The position numbers and the translations under genes are program-made. A stretch of DNA of 48,802 nt from Polaromonas sp. (GTDB lineage Bacteria > Pseudomonadota > Gammaproteobacteria > Burkholderiales > Burkholderiaceae_C): contig NZ_JACDDD010000019.1 of the NCBI RefSeq assembly GCF_013817205.1, positions 1-48,802 of the forward strand, written 5' to 3'. The notes under the pieces are model-generated. The model did no database searches. It was given only the letters and a program-made list of their open reading frames with translations, and was not told the origin of the DNA. Shown piece by piece: positions 9,385 to 17,658 of the stretch; within the stretch, counting starts at the first letter, position 1; every line of letters starts with the position of its first letter.

Positions 9385-9716
9385 CTGCTGTCGCGATCTT
9401 GCCGAATGATGTCGATACTCGAAATCTGGTTGCTGACGCCGTCTGGGAACTTCACTTTCAGGTCTGCCGCGACTTGCGCCACTGTTTTCCAGCCCACACG
9501 CACGATGGGCCAGCCGCGCTTGTCGTAGCCGGCGATGCGCGGACGGCCGCGCTCGCCTGGCGCCTCAGCGGGGTTGTCGGCGCCAGCGGCATTGCCGACA
9601 GCTTGCTCCACGAGGGCCATCAGCTCACCTTGCAGCGAACGGTGATTGCGTGCGGCACGCTGGCGCAAGGCTTCTGCCCAGGTTTCGGGAACGTCTTTGA
9701 TGGATAAAGTGGTCAC
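9381..9716 (-). CDS. Ribbon-helix-helix antitoxin (FitA/VapB-like)
   Basis: Antitoxin and autorepressor of the PIN toxin. The N-terminal 40 residues (TTLSIKDVPETWAEALRQRA ... SLQGELMALVE) are a FitA-type ribbon-helix-helix domain. The rest (about 45-111) contains a PRIAGYDKRGWPIVRVGWKT segment and ends in a polar tail expected to wrap the toxin. At 111 residues it is longer than the usual 75-85. First gene of the two-gene unit; an inverted-repeat operator lies directly upstream. Confidence 0.83.
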   Translation of the reverse strand: MTTLSIKDVPETWAEALRQRAARNHRSLQGELMALVEQAVGNAAGADNPAEAPGERGRPRIAGYDKRGWPIVRVGWKTVAQVAADLKVKFPDGVSNQISSIDIIRQDRDSR

Positions 9717-9720
9717 AATA

Positions 9721-9774
9721 TGGCTCCAAAATAGAACTAAGTTTCATTTAGGAGCCATTTTGAGCCCCTGTCAA
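9721..9774 (-). promoter_or_regulatory. Promoter/operator region of the toxin-antitoxin pair
   Basis: A perfect 7-bp inverted repeat, TGGCTCC (9721-9727) and GGAGCCA (9751-9757), starts 4 bp upstream of the antitoxin ATG. A consensus -35 hexamer TTGACA is read on the minus strand at 9769-9774, overlapping the end of the panE-like gene. The repeat would cover the -10/start region, fitting autorepression by the ribbon-helix-helix protein. No clear -10 could be fixed. Confidence 0.5.
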
Positions 9775-10754
9775 TAAAGATGTCGAACTCTCGCATGCAG
9801 GCGCGACAGCCCAAGCAGCGCGTCGGTGAATGGCGTGGGCACCTGGGTCAGTTGACCCAGCTCCCTGACAACTGTGACCAGCGCATCAAGCTCAACCGCC
9901 TTGCCGGCTTCCACGTCCTGCAGCATGGAGGTCTTGAAGGCGCCCAGCTTGAGCGTGACCGCGTGCCGGTCTTCCGGCTGCTGGTCGATGGGGATGCCGA
10001 TGCGCGCGCCGATTTCCTTCGCTTCGAGCATGACCCTGGAGATGAAGTCCCGCACCAGCGGGTCGCCCAGAATCAGGTCGGTGGTGGCGCCGGTAAAGGC
10101 ACTGATCGGGTTGACTGTCATGTTGCCCCAGAGCTTGTACCAGGCGTCTTTCTGGATCTGCTCCGACACTGCGACCTCGTGACCGGCGCGCTCCAGCAGG
10201 GTCGCCAGCGCCTGCACGCGATCGGTTGTGGCGCCCGAGGGCTCACCGATGATGAGTTTGTTGCCGAAGTGGTTCTTCACAAAACCGGGGCTGTTCAGCG
10301 AGCAGCTTGCGTGCACCACGCAGCCGATGATGTGTGGGGCCGGAATCGCGCGGGCAATCGCGCCGTCCGGGTCCACGGCTTTCAGGCGTGTACCGGCATA
10401 CTGCGCGCCGAAGCCTTCAAAAAACCACCACGGGACGCCATTCATGGCGGTCAGCACCACGGTGCCCGGGCCGATCAGCGGCGCGATGGCGTGGGCCACC
10501 TCGGCCAGGGCCGGCGCCTTGACCGCGATGATCACCAGGTCCTGCACGCCGAGTTCGGCGGGATCGGCACTGGCCTGTACCCTCGCCGACGTGACCGCGT
10601 CACCCGTTTGCAGCCGCAGGCCGTGCTGCTGCAGCGCTGTCAGGGTCGCGCCGCGCGCCACCAAGCTGAGCTCGCAACCGGCCTGCGCCAGCTTCACGCC
10701 CACCCAGCCGCCAATCGCGCCGGCACCGTAAATACAAACCTTCTTGATAGTCAA
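9771..10754 (-). CDS. Ketopantoate reductase family protein (PanE/ApbA-like)
   Basis: NADPH-dependent reductase of the 2-dehydropantoate 2-reductase family. The N-terminal Rossmann motif VCIYGAGAIGGWVGVKLA is followed by an ApbA-type helical C-terminal domain (about 185-320) with DAWYKLWGNMTVNPISAFTG, carrying the family Lys and Asn. 327 residues. The start is TTG at 10752-10754, supported by GGAGG five bases upstream; this ribosome-binding site belongs to repeat A copy 2. As the last gene of the hpa run, it may act on a 2-oxo acid of that pathway rather than on ketopantoate. Confidence 0.8.
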   Translation of the reverse strand: MTIKKVCIYGAGAIGGWVGVKLAQAGCELSLVARGATLTALQQHGLRLQTGDAVTSARVQASADPAELGVQDLVIIAVKAPALAEVAHAIAPLIGPGTVVLTAMNGVPWWFFEGFGAQYAGTRLKAVDPDGAIARAIPAPHIIGCVVHASCSLNSPGFVKNHFGNKLIIGEPSGATTDRVQALATLLERAGHEVAVSEQIQKDAWYKLWGNMTVNPISAFTGATTDLILGDPLVRDFISRVMLEAKEIGARIGIPIDQQPEDRHAVTLKLGAFKTSMLQDVEAGKAVELDALVTVVRELGQLTQVPTPFTDALLGLSRLHARVRHLY

Positions 10755-10806
10755 ATTGGCCTCCAGCCCTTGTTTGGTGAGCGTAGCGTGCTCTAGTTTT
10801 TATAGC
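10753..10806 (-). repeat. Dispersed repeat A, copy 2 (fills the aldolase-panE gap)
   Basis: On the minus strand it reads AGCTATAAAAACTAG, whose TAG is the stop of the class II aldolase gene, and ends with AAGGGCTGGAGGCCAATTT. The copy spans the whole 38-bp intergenic gap and supplies the upstream stop, the GGAGG ribosome-binding site and the T of the downstream TTG start. Confidence 0.65.
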
Positions 10807-11575
10807 TGTCGTCGATGCGGTCCACCTGCCGCACCAGTGCATCAAAGACATCCTGGCCGGCGCCGAACTGCGCGTCGAACTGGAAAGAGTCGTGGGTGGT
10901 TTTCTTCGCGACGGCTTCCGGCACGGCAATCGCCGGGCCCATGGCCGCTTGTGCCTGCTGGATGTCGCAGGCGCGTTGCAGCGTCCACAGCCGCACAAAA
11001 CACAGCGGCAAGGTCGGCGCCCAGGCCAGCAGGCCGTGGTTGCGCAGGATCACCACTGGCTTGTCGCCGATGTTTTTCAGCAGGCGCGGCGCCTCGTCGG
11101 CGTGGATGGTGATGCCCTCGAAGTCGTGGTACGCCACCAGGTCGTGCAGCTGCGCCGAGTAAAAATTGTTCTGGGCGAGCCCGCCCTGGGTGCAGGCCAC
11201 CGCCACGCCCGCCGTGGTGTGGGTGTGCATCACGCAGTGCGCATCCGGCAGGCCGTCATGAATGGCGGCATGCACCGTGAAGCCGGCCGGGTTCACAGGC
11301 CAGGGGTTGTTGCCCAGCTTCTTGCCCTGCAGATCGATCTTCAGCAGCTTGCTGGCGGTCACCTCAGAGTAATGCAGGCCGAAGGGGTTGATCAGGAATT
11401 GCTTGTCCCCTTGGGCCACGCTTTCCGGCAGGCGCACGGTGATGTGGTTGTAAATCATCTCGGTCCAGCCCAGCATCGCAAACACGCGGTAACAGGCGGC
11501 CAACTCCAGGCGGGCCTGCCACTCGTCAGGGTGCATGGCGGCGGGCGGCGGATTCAGGACGGCGTTCATGTTCAT
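10793..11575 (-). CDS. Class II aldolase/adducin family protein
   Basis: Zn-dependent class II aldolase fold (fuculose-phosphate aldolase/adducin). The metal-binding histidines are visible in HCVMHTHTTAG (about residues 112-122) and in the C-terminal RNHGLLAWA. 260 residues. A start three codons in (ATG at 11567-11569) is better placed relative to GGAG than the first ATG at 11573-11575. It lies 9 bp after hpaI in the same operon-like run. It could process a hydroxy/oxo-acid side product of the pathway, but the substrate is unknown. Confidence 0.85.
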   Translation of the reverse strand: MNMNAVLNPPPAAMHPDEWQARLELAACYRVFAMLGWTEMIYNHITVRLPESVAQGDKQFLINPFGLHYSEVTASKLLKIDLQGKKLGNNPWPVNPAGFTVHAAIHDGLPDAHCVMHTHTTAGVAVACTQGGLAQNNFYSAQLHDLVAYHDFEGITIHADEAPRLLKNIGDKPVVILRNHGLLAWAPTLPLCFVRLWTLQRACDIQQAQAAMGPAIAVPEAVAKKTTHDSFQFDAQFGAGQDVFDALVRQVDRIDDSYKN

Positions 11576-11584
11576 GCTCCGGTA

Positions 11585-12415
11585 TCAATAGGTCTTGCCG
11601 GGAGGCGTCACAGTGACGCCCGACTTGAAGCTGGCAGCCAGCGCGCTGGTGTGGCGTACCAGCAGATGGGTGTCCAGGCCGACGGCGACGAAGGCGCAGC
11701 CGAGGGCGATGTAGTGGCGCGCCAGTTTTTCGTCGGTGGTCAGAATACCGGCAGCCTTGCCGGCTTTCAGGATGCGCTTGATCGCCAACTCGATGGCGGC
11801 CTGCACATCCGGGTGGCCGGGGTTGCCGACATGGCCCATTGACGCCGAAAGGTCGGCCGGCCCGATGAAGACGCCGTCAACGCCTGCGGTGGCGGCAATC
11901 GCATCGAGGTTGTCCAGGGCCGTCTGCGTCTCTGCCTGCACCAGCAGGCAGACCTGCGCATTGGCTTCATGCGCATAGTTGGGAATGCGGCCCCAGCGCG
12001 AGGCCCGCGCGCCGGCCATGCCGCGTATGCCGCCGATGTCCTGGCCCGTTGCATCGTATTGCGGGTAACGCGTGGCGCGCACCAACGCGGCCGCCTGTTC
12101 AGCCGTGTCGACCATGGGCACCAGCAGCGTCTGCACGCCGATGTCCAGGTACTGCTTGATCAGCGCTTCGCCGACATGGCCGTGGCCCATGGGCACACGC
12201 GCAATCGGATGCGACGGGTAGGCTGCCACCACTTGCAACTGCGCCAGGATGCTGCGCACGTCGTTGGGCGCATGTTCGCCGTCCAGCAGCAGCCAGTCGA
12301 AACCGGCCCCGGCGCAGATTTCGGTGCTGTAGGCGTCGGCGAGGCTGACCCACAGGCCGATCTGTGTCTGTTTGGCGGCGATGGCCTGCTTGAAGGTATT
12401 GGCGGGAGTCTGCAT
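11585..12415 (-). CDS. hpaI: 4-hydroxy-2-oxoheptanedioate aldolase (HpaI/HpcH)
   Basis: Last enzyme of the homoprotocatechuate meta-cleavage route, splitting 4-hydroxy-2-oxoheptanedioate into pyruvate and succinic semialdehyde. Metal-dependent class II aldolase fold with [15 protein letters not shown], the metal-binding Glu in LVQAET and the Asp in [14 protein letters not shown]. 276 residues; compared with the enterobacterial enzyme there is a short extra segment after RYPQY (about residues 129-138). It starts 14 bp after hpaH ends. Confidence 0.93.
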   Translation of the reverse strand: MQTPANTFKQAIAAKQTQIGLWVSLADAYSTEICAGAGFDWLLLDGEHAPNDVRSILAQLQVVAAYPSHPIARVPMGHGHVGEALIKQYLDIGVQTLLVPMVDTAEQAAALVRATRYPQYDATGQDIGGIRGMAGARASRWGRIPNYAHEANAQVCLLVQAETQTALDNLDAIAATAGVDGVFIGPADLSASMGHVGNPGHPDVQAAIELAIKRILKAGKAAGILTTDEKLARHYIALGCAFVAVGLDTHLLVRHTSALAASFKSGVTVTPPGKTY

Positions 12416-12429
12416 GTCTGTCCATCTTT

Positions 12430-13230
12430 TCAGGAAAAGGAAAATTCAAAGCGGCCCATGGCACCGTAGTCGGCGTCAAATACATCGCCGGCTTTGGCGA
12501 CCACTGGCCGGGTGAAGGAGCCGGCCAACACCACTTCGCCGGCTTCCAGGCATTCGCCCCAAGCCGCAAGTTTCATGGCCAGCCAGGCCACGCCAATGGC
12601 CGGGTGGCCCTGCACGCCGGCGGCCAGGCCGGTTTCCTCGACCACGCCGTTTTGCCGCAGGATGGCGCCAACCCAGGGCAAGTCCACCCAGTGCGGCGAC
12701 ACCTGCCGCCCGCCCAGAATGATGCCGGCATTGGCTGCGTTGTCGCTGATGGTGTCCTGCACCTTGCGCATGGCCTTGGTGTGGCGGTCGAATTGCTCGA
12801 TGCGTGCGTCGATGATCTCGATGGCAGGCTGCACGTAGTCGGTGGCGTACAACACGTCGTCGATGGTGATGTCCGTGCCTTCCAGCCGCTTCTTCAGTAC
12901 GAAAGCCAGCTCGACCTCGACGCGCGGTGCGATGAAGCGCGAGAACGGAATCTCGCCCGGTTCAAAGAACATGTCGTCCAGCAGCGTGCCGTAGTCAGGC
13001 TCGTCGATCTGGCTGGAAATCTGCATGGCGCGCGAGGTCAGGCCGATCTTGTGGCCGCAGGCGACACGGCCTTCAGCGATCTTCATCTGCACCCAGGCCC
13101 GCGAAATGGCGTAGCCGTCGGCCACCGTCATGTCCGGGAAACGTTTGGAAAAATGGCCAATCTGCACGCGCTTTTGTTCGCTGCGCTGCAGTTCGGCCGC
13201 CAGTTTCTGGATCAGTTCGGGTGACAACAT
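12430..13230 (-). CDS. hpaH: 2-oxo-hept-4-ene-1,7-dioate hydratase (HpaH)
   Basis: Adds water to 2-oxo-hept-4-enedioate before HpaI cleavage. It belongs to the hydratase/decarboxylase branch of the fumarylacetoacetase superfamily. The IGLTSRAMQ motif and the acidic metal ligands around [10 protein letters not shown] are visible. 266 residues from the ATG at 13228-13230, which has AGGA upstream; an in-frame extension to 13284 is possible but lacks family similarity. A 140-bp gap holding a repeat B copy separates it from hpaF. Confidence 0.92.
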   Translation of the reverse strand: MLSPELIQKLAAELQRSEQKRVQIGHFSKRFPDMTVADGYAISRAWVQMKIAEGRVACGHKIGLTSRAMQISSQIDEPDYGTLLDDMFFEPGEIPFSRFIAPRVEVELAFVLKKRLEGTDITIDDVLYATDYVQPAIEIIDARIEQFDRHTKAMRKVQDTISDNAANAGIILGGRQVSPHWVDLPWVGAILRQNGVVEETGLAAGVQGHPAIGVAWLAMKLAAWGECLEAGEVVLAGSFTRPVVAKAGDVFDADYGAMGRFEFSFS

Positions 13231-13296
13231 TAGGATTCCTTCGCGCCTGAACTGGCTCAGGCAGGTGATGTCCATGCAACACAAGCCAGTGCCAGC

Positions 13297-13375
13297 GCGG
13301 GACCGGCTTTGCCGGACCGCAGATGGCGCCCTCTCGAGGGGGAGGCGCCGAAGGCGCTTCGGGGGTGGTTCATTG
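13297..13375 (-). repeat. Dispersed repeat B, copy 1
   Basis: GC-rich palindromic element between hpaF and hpaH. It contains GACCGGCTTTGCCGGACCGC, then GGCGCC-CTCTCGAGGGGGA-GGCGCC, then GAAGGCGCTTCGGGGG. It resembles the copy at the start of waaF (22.3 kb) and shares its first half with the copies at 40.3, 46.7 and 48.6 kb. Orientation assigned nominally. Confidence 0.65.
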
Positions 13376-13774
13376 TTTGAACAGGGGGTGCAGGGTGCTG
13401 TACTTGCCGTCGTAGACTTGGCCCGGGCTTTCGTCGATCTGCAGGGTCAAACCGACGGCTTGCCGCTCAAAAAGTGAGCCAAAATGCCCTCTGGCCCCCG
13501 CCAGCAAAGCGTCACCAGCTATCTTTTTTGTAGCATCCGAGCGCCCGCCAGCCATCCGCAGGTTCAGGTAGACGAAGCCGTAGTCCGCCTTGCCGTCTGC
13601 CACGGCGTAATGCGCCGCCGGATAGGCCAGCACCCGCGTGCCGCCGGTAGGAAAGACCTGCTTGCCTTCCTCGTCGCGCGTGGCCAGCATGATGTCGGCC
13701 AGCTTGCGGCACAGCGCCGTCATATCGGTCTGCGCTTCCAGGTTAGGTGTGTAGAGGATGACGAGATGGGGCAT
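13370..13774 (-). CDS. hpaF: 5-carboxymethyl-2-hydroxymuconate isomerase (HpaF)
   Basis: Tautomerase-superfamily enzyme that isomerises 5-carboxymethyl-2-hydroxymuconate (CHM) in the homoprotocatechuate pathway. 134 residues, similar in length to the enterobacterial enzyme. It has the [16 protein letters not shown] segment, but a Thr/Leu-rich N-terminal strand replaces the usual one. The ATG at 13772-13774 has AGGA five bases upstream. Residues about 81-100 are encoded by a stretch resembling repeat A (13476-13535), with rare codons such as ACA, ATA and AGA, unlike the rest of the gene. The stop lies at the edge of repeat B copy 1. Confidence 0.87.
   Translation of the reverse strand: MPHLVILYTPNLEAQTDMTALCRKLADIMLATRDEEGKQVFPTGGTRVLAYPAAHYAVADGKADYGFVYLNLRMAGGRSDATKKIAGDALLAGARGHFGSLFERQAVGLTLQIDESPGQVYDGKYSTLHPLFKQ
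13476..13535 (-). repeat. Repeat A-like sequence inside hpaF
   Basis: Minus-strand TGCTACAAAAAAGATAGCTG is followed at the expected spacing by GGGGGCCAGAGGGCATTTTGGCTCA, matching the intergenic copy at 20420-20480 in order and spacing of its boxes. It lies fully within the hpaF reading frame. Confidence 0.5.
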
Positions 13775-13784
13775 GTGAATCCTG

Positions 13785-14657
13785 TCAATCGGAGGCAGCA
13801 GGCAGCGGTGTGACCGGGAAAATCGCGTTGATCTGTCCGGTGCCAGAACTGCCGAAGTAGGGTGTGACGACTTCAACCGGCGCACGGTAGCGGTCCCAGC
13901 CGAGCAGGCCCAGCAGCATGGCGGTGTCGTGCATGTCGCCTTCACCCCAGCATTTGTCAGCGTACATCGGCAACATGCCGATAAAGGTTTTCCAGTCGCC
14001 GGCTTTCCACAGTTCCACCACACGCTGGTCCACCTGCTCGAGAAAGGGGTCATACACCTTGTGCATGAACTCGGGCGCGCGGCCGTTGTCGGCAAAGTGA
14101 TGTGACAGCGAGCCGCTGGCAAACACCGCCACTGTCCCGTCGTACTTTTCCTCGATGGCCTTGCGTACTGCCAGGCCAAAGCGACCGGACTCCTTGAGGT
14201 CATGCCAATCGCACCAGCCGCTGATGCTGATGACCTTGTAGTGCTGGTCGCTGTTCATGTAGCGCATGGGCACCAAGGTGCCGTAGCCGAGTTCCAGCGT
14301 GGTGTCCGAATGCGCGCGGCTTTTCACCCCCATGGCATTGGCCATGTCGGCCATCAGGTGGCCGAGCTCCGGATTCCCGGGGTAGGCGTAAGGCATGTTC
14401 TTGATGAAGTGCGGCAACTCGTTGCTGGTGTAGTTGCCTTCAAACTTCGGCCCGCAGTTGATGTGGTACTCGCTGTTGACCTGCCAGTGCACGTCGAACA
14501 CAACGATGGTGTCTACCCCCAGCGCGCGGCAGCGGCGGTCAATCTCCTTGTGACCGTTGATGGCCGCATCGCGACAACCAAAATGGGGTCCGGGAAACTC
14601 CGACAGGTACATCGACGGGACGTGTGTGATCTTGGCGGCGAGCGCGAGCTTACCCAT
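13785..14657 (-). CDS. hpaD: 3,4-dihydroxyphenylacetate 2,3-dioxygenase (HpaD)
   Basis: Ring-cleaving extradiol dioxygenase of the LigB (class III) superfamily that opens homoprotocatechuate to the 2-hydroxymuconic semialdehyde. 290 residues. Visible motifs are FPGPHFGCRDA near the N-terminus, DVHWQVNSEYHINCG with probable iron-ligand histidines, and the SGSLSHHFADNG region. ATG at 14655-14657 with GAGGA upstream. It sits between hpaE and hpaF; the 84-bp gap to hpaE contains a palindromic GC-rich element. Confidence 0.93.
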   Translation of the reverse strand: MGKLALAAKITHVPSMYLSEFPGPHFGCRDAAINGHKEIDRRCRALGVDTIVVFDVHWQVNSEYHINCGPKFEGNYTSNELPHFIKNMPYAYPGNPELGHLMADMANAMGVKSRAHSDTTLELGYGTLVPMRYMNSDQHYKVISISGWCDWHDLKESGRFGLAVRKAIEEKYDGTVAVFASGSLSHHFADNGRAPEFMHKVYDPFLEQVDQRVVELWKAGDWKTFIGMLPMYADKCWGEGDMHDTAMLLGLLGWDRYRAPVEVVTPYFGSSGTGQINAIFPVTPLPAASD

Positions 14658-14679
14658 GACGAGTCCTCAAGCTGTAACG

Positions 14680-14757
14680 CCCTCCCCTCGAGGGGAGGGA
14701 TGGGGAGGGGGGCGTCCGATGAGCCCCAAGGGGGAGCGCATTCATGCGCTTCCCCAG
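14680..14757 (-). repeat. GC-rich palindromic repeat between hpaE and hpaD (degenerate repeat B)
   Basis: Contains the palindrome CCCTCCCCTCGAGGGGAGGG followed by GGGGAGGGGGGCG, CCCCAAGGGGGAGCGC and GCGCTTCCCC. hpaE ends inside it: the last codons GGA AGC GCA TGA belong to its edge. It may act as an intercistronic stem-loop. Confidence 0.5.
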
Positions 14758-16205
14758 TGTGGAATGTGATGGCTGCCTAGCGACACCGCCACGTTTTTTG
14801 GCTCACAGAACACCTCATAACTCCAGGTGCCACCTTCACGCCCCGTGCCCGAAGCCTTGGTGCCGCCGAAGGGCTGGCGCAGATCGCGCACGTTCTGGCT
14901 GTTGACAAAACACATGCCAGCCTCGACGGCGGCTGCGACGCGGTGTGCCTTGCCGATGTTTTCGGTCCAGACATAACTCGACAAACCATAGGCCGTGTCG
15001 TTGGCCAGGCGGATCGCATCGGCTTCATCCTTGAACGGGATCAGGCAGGCGACCGGGCCGAAAATTTCCTCCTGCGCAATCCGCATGCGATTGTCCACAT
15101 CGGCGAACACCGTCGGCAGCACGTAATTGCCCTTCTTCACGCGGTCCGGCAGGTCAGGTCTGCCGAGCCCGCCGCACAGCAGCGTTGCGCCTTCTTTCGG
15201 GCCCAGCTCGATGTAGCTGCGCACCTTCGCCAGGTGGGCCTGCGAAATCATCGGTCCTATGGTGGTGGTTTCGTCCAGCGGGTCGCCGACCTTGATGCGT
15301 TGGGCGCGTTGCGCAAACTTCGCGGCGAAGTCGGCGTAAATCGACTGCTGCACCAGGATGCGGCTGCCTGCGGTGCAGCGCTCACCGTTGTTGGAAAAAA
15401 TCATGAACAGCGCTGCGTCGAGTGCGCGCTCGAGGTTGGCATCCTCAAAAATGACGAAGGGTGATTTGCCGCCCAGCTCCATGCTGAATTTCTTCAGGCC
15501 CGCGGCCTGCACGATGCGGTTGCCGGTGGCAGTGGAACCGGTGAACGAAATCGCCCGCACATCCGGGTGCCTGCACAGCGGCTCACCAGCGTCCTTGCCA
15601 TAACCGTGCACGATGTTGAGCACACCGGCAGGTATGCCGGCTTCGAGGGCGAGTTCGCCCAGGCGCGCCGCGGTCATCGGCGAGAGCTCGCTCATTTTCA
15701 GCACCGCAGTGTTGCCGAAAGCCAGGCAGGGCGCGACCTTCCAGGTGGCGGTCATGAAAGGCACGTTCCACGGCGAAATCAGTGCGCAGACACCGGTCGG
15801 GTGGTACAGCGTGTAGTTCAGGTGCGTCTCGGTCGGATAGGTGTGGCCATCGACCCGCGTGCACATCTCGGCGAAGTAATAAAAGTTGTCAGCCGCGCGC
15901 GGAATCAGCTGTTTGCCGGTTTGCGCAATCACTTGCCCGCAGTCGTTGGTTTCCGTCTGCGCGATTTCCGTCACATGCGCGGCGATCAGGTCGCCGAGCT
16001 TGCGCACAAGTTTGGCGCGTTGCGGCGCTGCCATGCCGGCCCACTTGGGGAAAGCGTCTTTGGCAGCGGCAACGGCGGCGTTGACTTCGGCTTCGCCACC
16101 CGCAGCCACTTCGGCCAGCACGTCCTGCGTGGCCGGGTTGACGGTCTCAAAATAGCTGCTGCCGGCGACAGACTTGCCGTTGATGAGGTGATTGATTCTG
16201 GTCAT
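14742..16205 (-). CDS. hpaE: 5-carboxymethyl-2-hydroxymuconic semialdehyde dehydrogenase (HpaE)
   Basis: NAD-dependent aldehyde dehydrogenase that oxidises the ring-cleavage product to 5-carboxymethyl-2-hydroxymuconate. 487 residues, full length. Visible catalytic signatures are ISPWNVPFMTATWKVAP, Glu in MELGGKSPFVIFEDA and the nucleophilic Cys in NNGERCTAGSR. It begins 2 bp after hpaG2 stops. Its last residues (HWGSA) are encoded at the edge of a palindromic repeat. Confidence 0.94.
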   Translation of the reverse strand: MTRINHLINGKSVAGSSYFETVNPATQDVLAEVAAGGEAEVNAAVAAAKDAFPKWAGMAAPQRAKLVRKLGDLIAAHVTEIAQTETNDCGQVIAQTGKQLIPRAADNFYYFAEMCTRVDGHTYPTETHLNYTLYHPTGVCALISPWNVPFMTATWKVAPCLAFGNTAVLKMSELSPMTAARLGELALEAGIPAGVLNIVHGYGKDAGEPLCRHPDVRAISFTGSTATGNRIVQAAGLKKFSMELGGKSPFVIFEDANLERALDAALFMIFSNNGERCTAGSRILVQQSIYADFAAKFAQRAQRIKVGDPLDETTTIGPMISQAHLAKVRSYIELGPKEGATLLCGGLGRPDLPDRVKKGNYVLPTVFADVDNRMRIAQEEIFGPVACLIPFKDEADAIRLANDTAYGLSSYVWTENIGKAHRVAAAVEAGMCFVNSQNVRDLRQPFGGTKASGTGREGGTWSYEVFCEPKNVAVSLGSHHIPHWGSA

Positions 16206-16207
16206 TT

Positions 16208-16954
16208 CTATTCAATCGTGTTGATGAGTTCGCCCAAGCCCTGAATGCTGGTAACCACCACGTCACCCGGCCGGCAATCGACCACACCGTCTGGCGTGCC
16301 GGTGAGGATCAGGTCACCGGGCTGCAGTGTCATGAAGCTGCTGAAGTATTCGATCAAAAACGGCACATCGAAAATCATGTCCCGGGTGTTGCCCGATTGC
16401 ATGCACTTGCCGTTGACGGTGGTCTGCAGCGCCAGTGCCATCGGATCGGCAATGTCCGCCGCGTCCACCAGCCAGGGGCCCAGCGGGGTGCAGCCGGTGC
16501 GGTTTTTCACGCGCAGGTTCGGGCGGTACCAGTTTTCCAGGTAGTCGCGGATGGCGTAGTCGTTGGCAATGGTGTAGCCGGCGATGAAGTCGTAGGCGTC
16601 ATCGCGCTTCACCTTTTTTGCCGAGCGGCCCACAACAATGGTCAGTTCGCATTCGTAATGCATGAACTGCACATCGGCCGGGCGGCGCGTCAGTTGCCGG
16701 TGGCCGGTAAGCGTGCTTTCGCCCTTGATAAAAACCAGCGGCTCCTCGGGTGCCTTGAATTCAAGCTCTTTCGCGTGGTCGGCGTAATTCAGGCCCAGCG
16801 CAAGAATGGTGCGCGGACGCGGGGTGGGTGCCAGTGGCGGCAGCCAGGTGACGGCCGCCTCGGCGACGAGAGTTCCGTCGTTGAGCAGGAGCTGCCCGTC
16901 GCGTTCAGTGGCCGAATGCACCTGGCCTTGATGCATCACACGGGCGTGTTTCAT
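16208..16954 (-). CDS. hpaG2: HpaG2: C-terminal half of the 4-HPA degradation isomerase/decarboxylase
   Basis: Fumarylacetoacetase-fold decarboxylase that acts in the CHM to 2-oxo-hept-4-enedioate step. In enterobacteria both halves are fused as HpaG (HpcE); here they are separate genes. The catalytic core includes ALGLNYADHAKE, the metal-binding FMHYECELTIVVG (E..E) and GDLILTGTPDGV. 248 residues. ATG overlaps the hpaG1 stop by 4 bp (16951-16954). Confidence 0.92.
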   Translation of the reverse strand: MKHARVMHQGQVHSATERDGQLLLNDGTLVAEAAVTWLPPLAPTPRPRTILALGLNYADHAKELEFKAPEEPLVFIKGESTLTGHRQLTRRPADVQFMHYECELTIVVGRSAKKVKRDDAYDFIAGYTIANDYAIRDYLENWYRPNLRVKNRTGCTPLGPWLVDAADIADPMALALQTTVNGKCMQSGNTRDMIFDVPFLIEYFSSFMTLQPGDLILTGTPDGVVDCRPGDVVVTSIQGLGELINTIE

Positions 16955-17658
16955 GATGATTTGGCCCCCACGCTCCGCACTGACATGTCGTCGCTGCCCC
17001 CCGCGGGGGCGCTCGCGCCTTGGGGCGGTCCGGCGTCGCTCGTCTCCGCAACCAGCGTGTTGCTCAATGCGCCGAACCCCGGCGCCGTGATGTCAATGCG
17101 GTCGCCCACTTTGGCCAGCGGCCGGCCTGCATCGCAACCCAGCATCAGCACGTCGCCGGGCTGCAGTGTCATGAATTCCCGGACGTCGGCCAGCAGTTGT
17201 GCGGTGGGGCGCACCAGTTGTGAAAAGTCGATGCGCTGTTTCAGTTCGCCGTTGATGTGCACTTCCAGCTTGAAGGCTGAGGGATCGCCGGCTTCTTCTG
17301 CGGACAGCAAACGCCCGCCGATGCCGAGAAATCCGTCCAGGTTTTTGAACTTCACGGGTGGGCGGAAAAAGCTGACGTGGGGGATCGACAGGTCGTTCAT
17401 CAGCACGTAAGCCTGCACCTTGCCGGCGACGCCCATCACCATGGCGATGGTGGCGCCGATTTCGACCTCGCATACGCGCGCGGGCACCGCAATAGCCGCG
17501 CCGTGCGCGCTCCAGGTGTTGGCGGTCTTGACATACAGAACCGGGGCTTGGGGCGGCGCCTTGTAGGGCGCCTGGTTCATGTGTGGTGCCAGCACCGCTA
17601 GCTCATTTTTGAAATTGAGCAGCACCCCGTACACACATCCGTCAGGCATCCAGCTCAT
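16951..17658 (-). CDS. hpaG1: HpaG1: N-terminal half of the 4-HPA degradation isomerase/decarboxylase, with a repeat-derived tail
   Basis: Partner of HpaG2, with the same fumarylacetoacetase fold; core motifs are GAAIAVPARVCEVEIGATIAMV-type metal ligands and GDVLMLGCDAGRPLAKVGD. 235 residues. The family normally ends shortly after the NTLVAE strand. Here about 29 extra residues (from SDAGPPQGAS to the stop) are low complexity and coincide with a repeat B copy. Starts with ATG overlapping the hpaR stop by 4 bp, so hpaR-G1-G2 are translationally coupled. Confidence 0.9.
   Translation of the reverse strand: MSWMPDGCVYGVLLNFKNELAVLAPHMNQAPYKAPPQAPVLYVKTANTWSAHGAAIAVPARVCEVEIGATIAMVMGVAGKVQAYVLMNDLSIPHVSFFRPPVKFKNLDGFLGIGGRLLSAEEAGDPSAFKLEVHINGELKQRIDFSQLVRPTAQLLADVREFMTLQPGDVLMLGCDAGRPLAKVGDRIDITAPGFGALSNTLVAETSDAGPPQGASAPAGGSDDMSVRSVGAKSS
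16958..17035 (-). repeat. Dispersed repeat B inside the 3' end of hpaG1
   Basis: Minus strand reads GGCGCGAGCGCCCCCGCGGG, then GGGGCAGCGACGACATGTCA and GTGCGGAGCGTGGGGGCC. This follows the second half of the copies near 40.3, 46.7 and 48.6 kb (CCCCCTCGGGGGGCA ... GCGACACG.AGTG.GC.A.CGTGGGGGC). It is translated as the HpaG1 tail. Confidence 0.65.
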
